Source of the DNA: JAIYDQ01 sp034408855
GTDB taxonomy: Bacteria > Planctomycetota > Planctomycetia > Pirellulales > Pirellulaceae
Length of the DNA: 64,000 bases
Assembly: GCA_034408855.1 (NCBI GenBank)
Contig: JAWXCK010000074.1
Coordinates: 62,001-126,000 of the forward strand
Direction: 5' to 3'
Shown: positions 15,979 through 23,540 of the stretch, one piece after another
How positions within the stretch are numbered: the stretch's first letter is position 1
Layout: the number at the start of each line of letters is the position of its first letter
Notes under the pieces: generated by a model
Told to the model about the DNA's origin: nothing
What the model saw: the letters and a program-made list of their open reading frames with translations, nothing else
The model's database searches: none
Translations under genes and position numbers: made by a program

Positions 15979-17013
15979 ATGATAAATTCACAGCCTAACT
16001 GTGAGCGGCACAGCGCTAGCCGCCGGTTCTTCGCCGCACGTTCCATCCCGCACTCGATCCCGCTCGTCGCCCCACTCGTCGGATTCATCCTTTTCCTAGC
16101 ATGCTGTGCCGGACTACAAGGTGGCCAGAACATCGTCGTGGTGCTCGATGATTCTGGTTCGATGCGTCAGCAGATACGCATGGGCGGGACTCGCATTTCG
16201 CGAATTCAAGCGGCTAAGAACGCTTTATCTAAAGTCATTCAAGGGCTACCCGACGATGCCCAGCTTGGTATTTTGCTACTCAATAATGTCGGTAATAAAA
16301 ATCCGTGGTTAGTTCCGCTAGGTCCGCTTTCCACGTCGGATGCCATGCCGCGCATCCAACAAATTCGGGCCGATGGTGGCACGCCCTTGGGAAGCCAGAT
16401 GAAGGTCGCAGCCGACGCGCTCTTGGATCTTCGGCAAAAACAGATCTATGGCGAGTATCGTTTGCTGGTCATTACCGATGGCGAAGCGACCGATGCGAAA
16501 CTGCTCGCTGCCTATCTGCCAGACATCTTATCCAGGGGCCTGTCATTGGATGTGATCGGCGTCGACATGGCCGATAATCATTCGCTGGCTGACCGAGCTC
16601 ATTCATATCGTCGCGCCGACGACGTCGCGAGTTTTGAAAAAGCCCTCGAAGAAGTCTTCGCGGAATCGAACACGCAAACCGACGAACGTGGAGCGAATGA
16701 TTTCGAATTGATTGCCGACTTGCCGGATGAATTGGCCGAACAAGCCTTAGTGGCTCTAGCCTCTCCCAAAAACAGCAAGATTGGAATTGTGAAAGAACCA
16801 ATCTTTTTGAATCCAAATGGACCGGTTTCTAACAGTTCGCCTGCAAACAGCAGTCCATCGACCAATGTGCCTCCGCTGCCGACTACAGCACCCACGACGA
16901 TTAACACTATCGTCGGTTTTCTTTCAGCACTTCCCTGTTGTTTTACGATTGTTATCGTATTTATATTGATTGCTGTGTTCAATCAAGGCAAGAATAGAAA
17001 AAAACGACCGTAG
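15979..17013 (+). CDS. Membrane-anchored von Willebrand factor A protein
   Basis: A 344-aa protein. An N-terminal hydrophobic segment (about residues 30-48) leads to a vWA domain with the complete MIDAS: DDSGSM (about 57-62), the Thr in GGTPLGS, and ITDGEATD. A Pro/Ser/Thr-rich linker is followed by a C-terminal TM helix and the basic tail NQGKNRKKRP. The vWA domain should face the periplasm and bind a partner through a divalent metal. I chose ATG 15979, preceded by AAAGGCG, over ATG 15940. The N-terminal 20 codons are encoded by a dispersed repeat (16001-16032), and no start codon exists between it and the TM segment. It is the first gene of the ABC/PspA-like unit. Confidence 0.82.
   Translation: MINSQPNCERHSASRRFFAARSIPHSIPLVAPLVGFILFLACCAGLQGGQNIVVVLDDSGSMRQQIRMGGTRISRIQAAKNALSKVIQGLPDDAQLGILLLNNVGNKNPWLVPLGPLSTSDAMPRIQQIRADGGTPLGSQMKVAADALLDLRQKQIYGEYRLLVITDGEATDAKLLAAYLPDILSRGLSLDVIGVDMADNHSLADRAHSYRRADDVASFEKALEEVFAESNTQTDERGANDFELIADLPDELAEQALVALASPKNSKIGIVKEPIFLNPNGPVSNSSPANSSPSTNVPPLPTTAPTTINTIVGFLSALPCCFTIVIVFILIAVFNQGKNRKKRP
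16001..16032 (+). repeat. GCGCTAGCC element inside the vWA gene start
   Basis: GTGAGCGGCACAGCGCTAGC, continuing CGCCGGTTCTTC, is a copy of the dispersed element. It is translated as part of the vWA protein N-terminus (CERHSASRRFF). Confidence 0.7.
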
Positions 17014-17039
17014 AACGTTTCTCGTGAAAGCGACCATTC

Positions 17040-18575
17040 GTGACCAAGGCAAAGATAGTATTAGCAGCTCTCGTTTGGCTAGTGATCCTAGCAATTGGGG
17101 TAAGCTTCTGGAAATTGGTCATCGAACCGAAACAAAGCCGGACTGCTCATCAGCAAAAGCAAGCTCACGAGGAAGAAGCTCTTGCCAAAACGCAGGGTAC
17201 TAGCAAATACACTCAGGAAATCGCCATCGGCTTAGATTCTTTTTCCGGCTACGCTCTTTTTCGCAGCAGCGCTTTTCAGTCGCTGCTGGCCGAACGTGGT
17301 GTCCGCGTTCGGCTCGTTGATGACAATGCGAATTACACTGATCGCGCCGATGCATTGGAGACCGGCAAGCTACAGATGGCCTTGTTCCCTGCCGACGCGC
17401 TGATCAAAGTTTCTGCCAAGCGAGAAAGTTTTCCGGCGACGATTATCGCGATCGTCGATGAGACGCGAGGGGCTGATGCGATGGTTGCCTATCGATCGCA
17501 GTTCCCCAACATTGATTCGCTCAACAAGCCCGACGCTAAATTTGTCTTGCTCGCTGATTCGCCGAGCGAAACATTAGCGCGAGTTGTTATGCACGACTTT
17601 GATTTGCGAAAGCTCGGAAGTAATCCGTTTTCGAATGTTGCCAGCCCAGAAGCGCTCCTCGATCGATACCGCAAAGCGACGCCTGCATCGCAAGAGGTAT
17701 TCATTACGTGGGAACCCTACGTCAGCCAACTTTTGGTCAATGATCAGTTGCATGTCTTGGTCGATTCGTCTCGATTTACCGGCTACATCGTCGATTGCCT
17801 GGCCGTCAGCCGTGACTTTCTTTTGAAGAACCAAGCCTCCGTCGAAGTCATCCTCGAGGCGTATTTTCGAGCGTTGTATTCCTTCCAGGACGAAGCGGCG
17901 TTTGTTCAGTTGGTCCTGGATGATGCTAAGCAAACCAAGCTCGCATTAACCAAAGAGCAAGCCACACGCTTGGTCAAAGGCATTCATTGGAAAAACACGC
18001 AAGAGAACTTCGCTCATATGGGGCTTCGAGCAGGATCGATGGTACACGTCGAAGATATGCTTGCTCGAATTACGAAGATTCTCGTTTCAACCGGTGCGAT
18101 CGAACGCGATCCAACCGGTGGGCAGTTCAATCGATTATTTTTTGATCAGCCCTTGGCAAGTTTGAAGACACGCAACTTCCACCCCGGTCTTCAGAGTGAA
18201 CAAGTCCGCGAACAAGCCGAACTTGTCGCGTTAACCGATGAACAATGGAAGTCGCTTGTTGCGGTTGGAACGCTGAGTATTCCCGAGCTTGTCTTTGCCC
18301 GTGGTTCAGCCACCCTGACCGAACAAAGCCGATTTATCTTGGATGACTTAGCCATGAAGCTAAAGTCGTGGCCTCAGTATTACTTGCATGTTCGCGGAAG
18401 TGCGTCGAACAAGGGCGATCCGGAAGCGAATCGGGAACTGGCATCCAAACGAGCCTCGGTCGCGGTAGAATACTTGCTATCGTTAGGAATGTCTGGCGAT
18501 CGCATGCGATCGGTCGACGGTGGTCCAAGCGGTGAAACACGAGTTACCTTCCAAGTTGTTCAGCTTCCCTATTGA
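17040..18575 (+). CDS. Solute-binding domain fused to OmpA peptidoglycan-binding domain
   Basis: A 511-aa protein starting at GTG 17040. One N-terminal TM anchor (about residues 7-27) precedes a charged linker, a type 2 periplasmic binding domain of the NMT1/SsuA kind (about 60-340), and a C-terminal OmpA-like domain (about 410-511) with ELVFARGSATLTEQS and NRELASKRASVAVEYLLSLG. The OmpA domain should hold the protein to peptidoglycan while the sensor domain binds a small ligand. SBP-OmpA fusions are known beside vWA genes in a few bacterial operons, but their ligands are not established. It sits 26 bp after the vWA gene, in the same operon as a second SBP and its ABC importer. Confidence 0.8.
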   Translation: MTKAKIVLAALVWLVILAIGVSFWKLVIEPKQSRTAHQQKQAHEEEALAKTQGTSKYTQEIAIGLDSFSGYALFRSSAFQSLLAERGVRVRLVDDNANYTDRADALETGKLQMALFPADALIKVSAKRESFPATIIAIVDETRGADAMVAYRSQFPNIDSLNKPDAKFVLLADSPSETLARVVMHDFDLRKLGSNPFSNVASPEALLDRYRKATPASQEVFITWEPYVSQLLVNDQLHVLVDSSRFTGYIVDCLAVSRDFLLKNQASVEVILEAYFRALYSFQDEAAFVQLVLDDAKQTKLALTKEQATRLVKGIHWKNTQENFAHMGLRAGSMVHVEDMLARITKILVSTGAIERDPTGGQFNRLFFDQPLASLKTRNFHPGLQSEQVREQAELVALTDEQWKSLVAVGTLSIPELVFARGSATLTEQSRFILDDLAMKLKSWPQYYLHVRGSASNKGDPEANRELASKRASVAVEYLLSLGMSGDRMRSVDGGPSGETRVTFQVVQLPY

Positions 18576-18606
18576 CAAAAAGGTCAAAAATAACTTCCTC
18601 ACATTT

Positions 18607-18681
18607 GGGTGGCACGCCCTGAGTCTTCGAAGGGCGTGGACGCGTTAATCACGCCCTTCGAAGACTCAGGACGTGCCACCC
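18607..18681. repeat. 32-bp-arm hairpin (31/32 paired)
   Basis: Arms 18607-18638 (starting GGGTGGCACGCCCTGAGTCT) and 18650-18681 pair at 31 of 32 positions around an 11-nt loop. It lies between the SBP-OmpA gene and the coiled-coil gene. Related sequence occurs at 36442-36479 (GGGTGGTATGCACTGAGGGC). It could stabilise mRNA ends or weaken read-through. No T-run follows immediately, so a classic terminator is not clear. Confidence 0.85.
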
Positions 18682-18735
18682 GATTTAGAAAAACCCGAAG
18701 TTAATTTAGTACAGTTGAATCTAGAATAAAAACCG

Positions 18736-19461
18736 ATGGATGCTATCCGCAAGAAAGTCATGAGCGAATTGTTTCTCGCGCCGTCGGCAGTCTTGCCGAT
18801 CGTGGCCGGAGTGTCCGCTTGGCTCGTTTCTTGGGGATTAGGAGGCGTAAATTTTTTGACAATCGGCGGTTTGGTCGGCGTTTTAGCTGGATTAGGCTGG
18901 ATGGCGACGCGGATCATTTTTCAGCTCGATGCTATCACCGAACGAACGCTCCGATTTTCTCAGGAAAAATCCCGTCGGGAAGAAGAGCAGCGAATCGAAG
19001 CTCTAGCCGGACAACTCAAGCAATTGCGAGACCATCGAGCCCTCGATTATTTAACCATCCTGCGAGAAAGCCGCCGTGAATTCGAGCAAGTTTCCGGCTT
19101 ACCCAATATGCAAGGTCGGAGCCTGCAACTTGTTGGACAAGTTCACCAATTATTTCTGGCCGCTATCGAACAACTGGAACTGTCCTATAAACTATCAGAG
19201 TTGTCGGGACGACTTATGAGTGAAGAACGGCAGAAAGTGAGTGCTCGCAACGAGCAAACGCTTGCTGAAATCAAAACGACAGCCGATCGCTTGACCGTCG
19301 CCGTCGAGCAGTTTCGGCGGTTGAGTTTGCGAGAACAAAACGCCGACCTCGGCGAGTTGCGAGATGAACTCGACGAATCGCTCAAAGTTGCCCACCGAAC
19401 GGAAGAGCGGATGCGTGAGTTGGAATCTAGTATGGGTTATGATCGTCATTTAAACGAATAG
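18736..19461 (+). CDS. Two-TM coiled-coil protein of unknown function
   Basis: A 241-aa protein. Two closely spaced TM helices (about residues 13-34 and 38-60) are followed by about 180 residues of highly charged heptad-like helix (e.g. EEEQRIEALAGQLKQLRD, LGELRDELDESLK), predicted coiled coil on the cytoplasmic side. I recognise no named family. The topology (short TM hairpin plus long helix) resembles XpaC-type proteins that accompany vWA and toxic-anion-resistance genes elsewhere, but that is an analogy only. It is followed after 20 bp by the PspA-like gene and is probably its membrane partner. Confidence 0.7.
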   Translation: MDAIRKKVMSELFLAPSAVLPIVAGVSAWLVSWGLGGVNFLTIGGLVGVLAGLGWMATRIIFQLDAITERTLRFSQEKSRREEEQRIEALAGQLKQLRDHRALDYLTILRESRREFEQVSGLPNMQGRSLQLVGQVHQLFLAAIEQLELSYKLSELSGRLMSEERQKVSARNEQTLAEIKTTADRLTVAVEQFRRLSLREQNADLGELRDELDESLKVAHRTEERMRELESSMGYDRHLNE

Positions 19462-19481
19462 CAAAACAGGAGCAATAAGAC

Positions 19482-20291
19482 ATGTTTAAAGCCATCGGGC
19501 GTTATTTTCGAGCCCTCGGATATCTCTTGACTGGCAGAGTTAGCAAAGCGACCGAAACGCTCAATAGCAACCCAGCCGTCATCTCGGCCAACTACGATCG
19601 CATTATCGAAGAGAAGCGAAAAAGACTCAATCAATATAAGGATGCCGTCAGCGGCATGATTGCTCAAGAAGAGAGCAAGAAAGAGAAGCTGCGCTTAGTT
19701 ACCGACGATATTACGAGACTCGAAAAACTCAAAGCCGGTGCGGCGGCGAAAGCAAAATCGTTGGTCGATAAATATTCTGGCGATCCAACCGCCGTCAAGA
19801 ACGACCCCGAATACCTCAAATGCCAATCGGCTTTCAAGGATTTTTCGAGCACGCTCGACGAAAAGAGGCAGCGTGCCCAAGAGCTCGACGAAGATCTCAA
19901 GACGCTGGTCAACAATGTTACCGGACATAAGAATCAAATTACGTCGTTGATGCGTGAGCTCGATAAGATTCGCGAAGAGAAACACGATGCCGTTGCCGAT
20001 GTCCTATCCGCAACCGAAGAAAAGCAAATTGCCGATATGGTGACCGGCATTTCGAACGATCGGACCAGCGAAGAATTGCGTGAACTCCGCGACGTTCGGC
20101 AGAAAGCTGCCGCCAACGCAAAAATTTCTCGCGAACTTGCCGGGACGGATGCCAAGCGAGTCGAAACCGAATTTATGGAGTACGCTCAGTCGGGCGTCAC
20201 CGACGACGAGTTCGATCAATTGATCGGCTTGGCCGCAAAAAAAGAAACGGCATCGACTCCCGCTCCCGACCTCAAAGTACCGGAAGCATAG
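19482..20291 (+). CDS. PspA/IM30 (Vipp1)-like coiled-coil protein
   Basis: A 269-aa soluble helical protein. The start MFKAIGRYFRALGYLLTGRV is an amphipathic helix like those of PspA/IM30 proteins, and the rest is nearly continuous charged coiled coil (about residues 30-215), ending in a Pro-rich tail. PspA/Vipp1 proteins belong to the ESCRT-III-like membrane-remodelling superfamily and respond to envelope stress. An AGGAG Shine-Dalgarno lies 9 nt before ATG 19482. The call rests on architecture rather than on a strict motif; a general coiled-coil protein is the alternative. Confidence 0.65.
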   Translation: MFKAIGRYFRALGYLLTGRVSKATETLNSNPAVISANYDRIIEEKRKRLNQYKDAVSGMIAQEESKKEKLRLVTDDITRLEKLKAGAAAKAKSLVDKYSGDPTAVKNDPEYLKCQSAFKDFSSTLDEKRQRAQELDEDLKTLVNNVTGHKNQITSLMRELDKIREEKHDAVADVLSATEEKQIADMVTGISNDRTSEELRELRDVRQKAAANAKISRELAGTDAKRVETEFMEYAQSGVTDDEFDQLIGLAAKKETASTPAPDLKVPEA

Positions 20292-20317
20292 CGAAGCGTC
20301 AGGGCATTAAAGTCGAG

Positions 20318-20365
20318 TAAGCTTCCAGCTTGCCAAAAAACATGCCACGCAAGCTGGAAGCTCAC
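20318..20365. repeat. GTAAGCTTCCAGCTTGC palindrome
   Basis: GTAAGCTTCCAGCTTGC (from 20317) pairs with GCAAGCTGGAAGCTCAC (to 20365) at 16 of 17 positions around a 15-nt loop. It lies between the PspA-like gene and the SBP lipoprotein gene. Confidence 0.8.
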
Positions 20366-20398
20366 GCCACATTCACTTTTCAAACTAAGAATCAAACT

Positions 20399-21484
20399 AT
20401 GAAAAATTTACTAAGCATTCTTGCCGTCATCGCCACTCTCCTAAGCGGATGCACACCCAAAACGCAACCGCCTTCTTCGTCCAACCAACCCATCGAAAAA
20501 TTTTCGCTTGCGTGGAGCGAATATCCCTCGTGGAGTGTCTTCGGTGTAGCCGACGAACTAGGCCTTATCGAGAAAGACGCCGGAAAACTCGGCGAGTTCG
20601 AAAAGAAATGGAACGTCGATATCGTTTTGAAACAAGCCGACTACGACACCTGTATCCAGCTTTACGGTGCCAGTACGGTTGACGCTGTTTGCATTACCAA
20701 CATGGACGTCCTTGGCCCAGCCGATAGCCGCGCCAGCGTCGCCATCTTGCCGACGTCGACTTCGAAAGGTGCCGACGCTTGCATCGCTGTCGGTGGCATC
20801 GAAAACATCGAAGGATTGAAAGGCGTTGCGACTTTTGGTCTCGAAAGAACCGTCTCGCAATATTGCTTCGAACGCTGTTTGGAACTCAAGGGACTTAAAG
20901 TTGCCGACTACCCATTCTCGAATATGGACCCGGCTGTCGCCGCACAAGCCATTCAGACCGGTGACAACAAAGTCCGATCGATTATCGTTTGGAACCCGTT
21001 TGTCATGCAAACACTCAAGAGCAAGAGCGATGCGAAAGTCATCTTCGATTCGACAGACATCCCAGAAGAGATCATCGATATGGTCGTCGTCGGCAAAGAT
21101 TCGTTGTCGAAGCCTGGTGGCAAGAATTTTGCGATGGCGATTTTGGATGTCTACTATGCGATTAACAAGAGAATGGCGGATCCCAAGACGGCCGATGAAA
21201 CCTTGGTAGCAATTGGAGCAAAATTCAGCTCTCTCAAGCTGGATGAAATGAAAAAGATTGTTGAACAGACCAGTTTCTATTCGACGCCCGATGCCGCCAT
21301 TGCGATTTTAGAGAGCGATAAATTTCAAAAAGAAACGATGCCAGCCGTCGCGGCTTTTTGTGAATCGCACGGAATCATTGCCAGGAAACCTTCGATCGGT
21401 TTCTCAAATCCAGAGAGTCAGGTTAATTTCGAAATGGAATATCTCCACGATTTTAAGAATGGCGTGACGCCCGACAAATTATGA
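20399..21484 (+). CDS. NitT/TauT-type ABC solute-binding lipoprotein
   Basis: A 361-aa lipoprotein. The signal peptide ends in a lipobox LLSGC with Cys18, followed by a type 2 periplasmic binding fold of the SsuA/TauA/NMT1 kind (FSLAWSEYPSWSVFGVADEL near the mature N-terminus, a WNPFVMQTL segment mid-protein). These proteins bind nitrate, sulfonates, taurine or thiamine precursors; the ligand here cannot be read from sequence. I chose ATG 20399 because it starts a classical lipoprotein signal. The TGA stop overlaps the permease ATG (ATGA at 21481), so the pair is translationally coupled. Confidence 0.85.
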   Translation: MKNLLSILAVIATLLSGCTPKTQPPSSSNQPIEKFSLAWSEYPSWSVFGVADELGLIEKDAGKLGEFEKKWNVDIVLKQADYDTCIQLYGASTVDAVCITNMDVLGPADSRASVAILPTSTSKGADACIAVGGIENIEGLKGVATFGLERTVSQYCFERCLELKGLKVADYPFSNMDPAVAAQAIQTGDNKVRSIIVWNPFVMQTLKSKSDAKVIFDSTDIPEEIIDMVVVGKDSLSKPGGKNFAMAILDVYYAINKRMADPKTADETLVAIGAKFSSLKLDEMKKIVEQTSFYSTPDAAIAILESDKFQKETMPAVAAFCESHGIIARKPSIGFSNPESQVNFEMEYLHDFKNGVTPDKL

Positions 21485-22290
21485 TACGCCGCCCGATTTC
21501 CATTTGGCTTTTTTGGACGCTCCTGCTTGGTGGATTACTGGTGCTTGGACTTGGCTACGGACGGATTTCTCATCAGCAGACTCAGAAAAATCCGACTCAA
21601 ACGATCGTTCCAGGTTTCCAAGGTTTTGTCGATGGTTTCCATCGCGTCACGCAACCTTCAGGAATGGCGTCCAATCCAAAACCGTCGATGCTGACGACCG
21701 ATATGCTCGCCACCTACTGGCGATTGTTTTTGGGTTTATCGACCGGTGTGGTTTTGTCGGTAATTATCGGCGTCGCGATGGGAGCTTATCGATGGATCGA
21801 AGCCCCACTGAGTCCGATCATTTCATTTCTTTCCAAGATCCCGCCGACGGCCATGATGCCGATCTATTTTATCTTGGTGGGAACCGACCAAAAAATGTTT
21901 ACCTCGATGGTAGCATTGGGCGTCTTCTTTACGATGGCTCAAGCGATTTACCAAGCCGTTCAAAAAGACGTCTCGGATGATGCGATCAACAAAGCTTACA
22001 CACTGGGTGCATCGGATTTTGAAATTCTATGGGAAGTTATCTGGAAACAAATTTTGCCAAGAGTCATCGACAATATTCGACTTCAGATTGGTCCGGCGAT
22101 GATTTTTCTTTTGGCAGCCGAGATGATTGTTGGCGATCAAGGAATGGGGTATCGCATTCGAATGGAGTCTCGCATTCTGAACATCAGCGTCGTCTATATC
22201 TACTTGGCCATTCTCGGAGCGACGGGGTTACTGTTGGAATGGGGATTATTGCTTTTGCGTCGCAAGTTATGTCCATGGTTTGGGGCGTAA
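21481..22290 (+). CDS. NitT/TauT-type ABC permease
   Basis: A 269-aa BPD-type permease with about six TM helices. The conserved EAA loop appears as DDAINKAYTLGASDFEILWEV followed by ILPRVIDNIR, the cytoplasmic contact for the ATPase. It overlaps the SBP lipoprotein gene by 4 bp and is separated from the ATPase gene by a long palindrome (22300-22380). It forms the importer channel with the flanking genes. Confidence 0.88.
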   Translation: MIRRPISIWLFWTLLLGGLLVLGLGYGRISHQQTQKNPTQTIVPGFQGFVDGFHRVTQPSGMASNPKPSMLTTDMLATYWRLFLGLSTGVVLSVIIGVAMGAYRWIEAPLSPIISFLSKIPPTAMMPIYFILVGTDQKMFTSMVALGVFFTMAQAIYQAVQKDVSDDAINKAYTLGASDFEILWEVIWKQILPRVIDNIRLQIGPAMIFLLAAEMIVGDQGMGYRIRMESRILNISVVYIYLAILGATGLLLEWGLLLLRRKLCPWFGA

Positions 22291-22299
22291 AACAAAGAT

Positions 22300-22380
22300 C
22301 GATAAATAAGTGTCCGGTACCGTTTGCCGGAACGGTCCATCGGATGCTTCGCACAAACGGTACCGGACACGAATTTATCG
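22300..22380. repeat. 27-bp-arm palindrome just upstream of the ATPase gene
   Basis: Arms 22300-22326 and 22354-22380 pair at 25 of 27 positions; the inner 17 bp (GTGTCCGGTACCGTTTG) are perfect. The right arm ends 15 nt before the ATPase ATG, where the ribosome-binding site should be. GTGTCCGGTACC-type palindromes are the kind of site mobilised by REP-associated (RAYT) transposases, but no such transposase is in the window. Confidence 0.85.
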
Positions 22381-22395
22381 AACAAGCCTAAAACC

Positions 22396-23316
22396 ATGAA
22401 TCAAACAGCCCTTGAAATTCGCGACGTCAGTCATTGGTACGGCAAGAATCGTGTCCTACATAATGTCAATCTTCAGATTGCAGCCGGACAGATCGTTGCC
22501 GTCGTCGGACCAAGCGGATGCGGAAAGAGCACATTGCTGCGAGCGATTCTCGGCACGCACCCGCCGGCCGCCGGAGAAATCATTGCCAATGGACACGCCA
22601 TCACCGAGCCAACTCGCGACGTGGGAATCGTTTTTCAAAACTACTCGTTGTATGAGTTTCTATCCGCACGCGACAACGTTTCGTTCGGTTTGAAGCTGGA
22701 TCAGACGAGTTTCGCGGCAAGGATTTTTGGCTTCCCGAGTTACCTTCGCAAGCGACACGAGCATCAAAAAGAAGCCGAGGCTTTTCTCGACAAGGTCGGA
22801 TTGCGTCAAGCCGCCCTGCTCTTCCCCGGTCAAATGTCAGGGGGCATGCGACAGCGAGTCGCCTTGGCTCAAGCCCTGATTCTCAAGCCAAAGATCGTTT
22901 TGCTTGACGAGCCCTTTGGTGCTCTGGATGAATCGATGCGCGAGGAGCTGCAAGTCATGCTGCTGCGATTCTATCAAGCGAATTTGCTTGCTAAAAAAGC
23001 AGGGCTCGTACCCGAGTACACCATTCTAATTGTGACGCATGAATTGAATGAAGCGATTTACGTTTCAGATCGCGTGATCGGCATGTCGCGTTATCACAGC
23101 GAAGGGCATCTCGGGGCGAGTATTGTTTACGATCGTCCAAGCCCCATTTTTCATCCCGAAGACCCTCGCGATTTTTCAAAGTTTATCGAGCAGCGAGAAG
23201 AACTTCGACGCGCCGTCTTCGATCCTGAATACATCAAAGATCGAAACAAATACGTCACCTTTTGGAACGATCTAGCAACCTTGTCGAACGAAATGAATCA
23301 AGACGATCCCAGTTAA
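22396..23316 (+). CDS. NitT/TauT-type ABC ATPase
   Basis: A 306-aa ABC ATPase. Walker A is GPSGCGKST, the signature MSGGMRQRVALAQAL, Walker B IVLLDEPFGALD, and the switch His lies in IVTHELNEAI. After the nucleotide-binding domain it has an extension of about 60 residues rich in charged residues, longer than in SsuB/TauB. I chose ATG 22396 since the earlier in-frame ATG lies inside the palindrome. It completes the importer with the upstream permease and lipoprotein. Confidence 0.88.
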   Translation: MNQTALEIRDVSHWYGKNRVLHNVNLQIAAGQIVAVVGPSGCGKSTLLRAILGTHPPAAGEIIANGHAITEPTRDVGIVFQNYSLYEFLSARDNVSFGLKLDQTSFAARIFGFPSYLRKRHEHQKEAEAFLDKVGLRQAALLFPGQMSGGMRQRVALAQALILKPKIVLLDEPFGALDESMREELQVMLLRFYQANLLAKKAGLVPEYTILIVTHELNEAIYVSDRVIGMSRYHSEGHLGASIVYDRPSPIFHPEDPRDFSKFIEQREELRRAVFDPEYIKDRNKYVTFWNDLATLSNEMNQDDPS

Positions 23317-23540
23317 AGCTCAAAGCACGTTGCCCCATTGTCGCCTTTCGCTCCGCGAATGAAACGCGAACGTAATCGAGGAATGGCATAGGAATTGCCT
23401 ATTGCTGGACCAATCGCTTCATTTTGTTCGATGCGACACTACAATACTGCGTAATTGCATGGCAGAACGGAAAAACCGTTGTGTTCGCTGGTCCCGATGT
23501 GCTCAAAAACAAGTCGCCAACGCCTTTAAATCTAGCAACC
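23317..23540. other. Spacer between ABC importer and ligase cluster
   Basis: I see no gene here. The frame of the next gene is open back to 23424 but its N-terminal part looks non-coding, so the upstream ligase-cluster promoter probably lies in this stretch. Confidence 0.4.
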
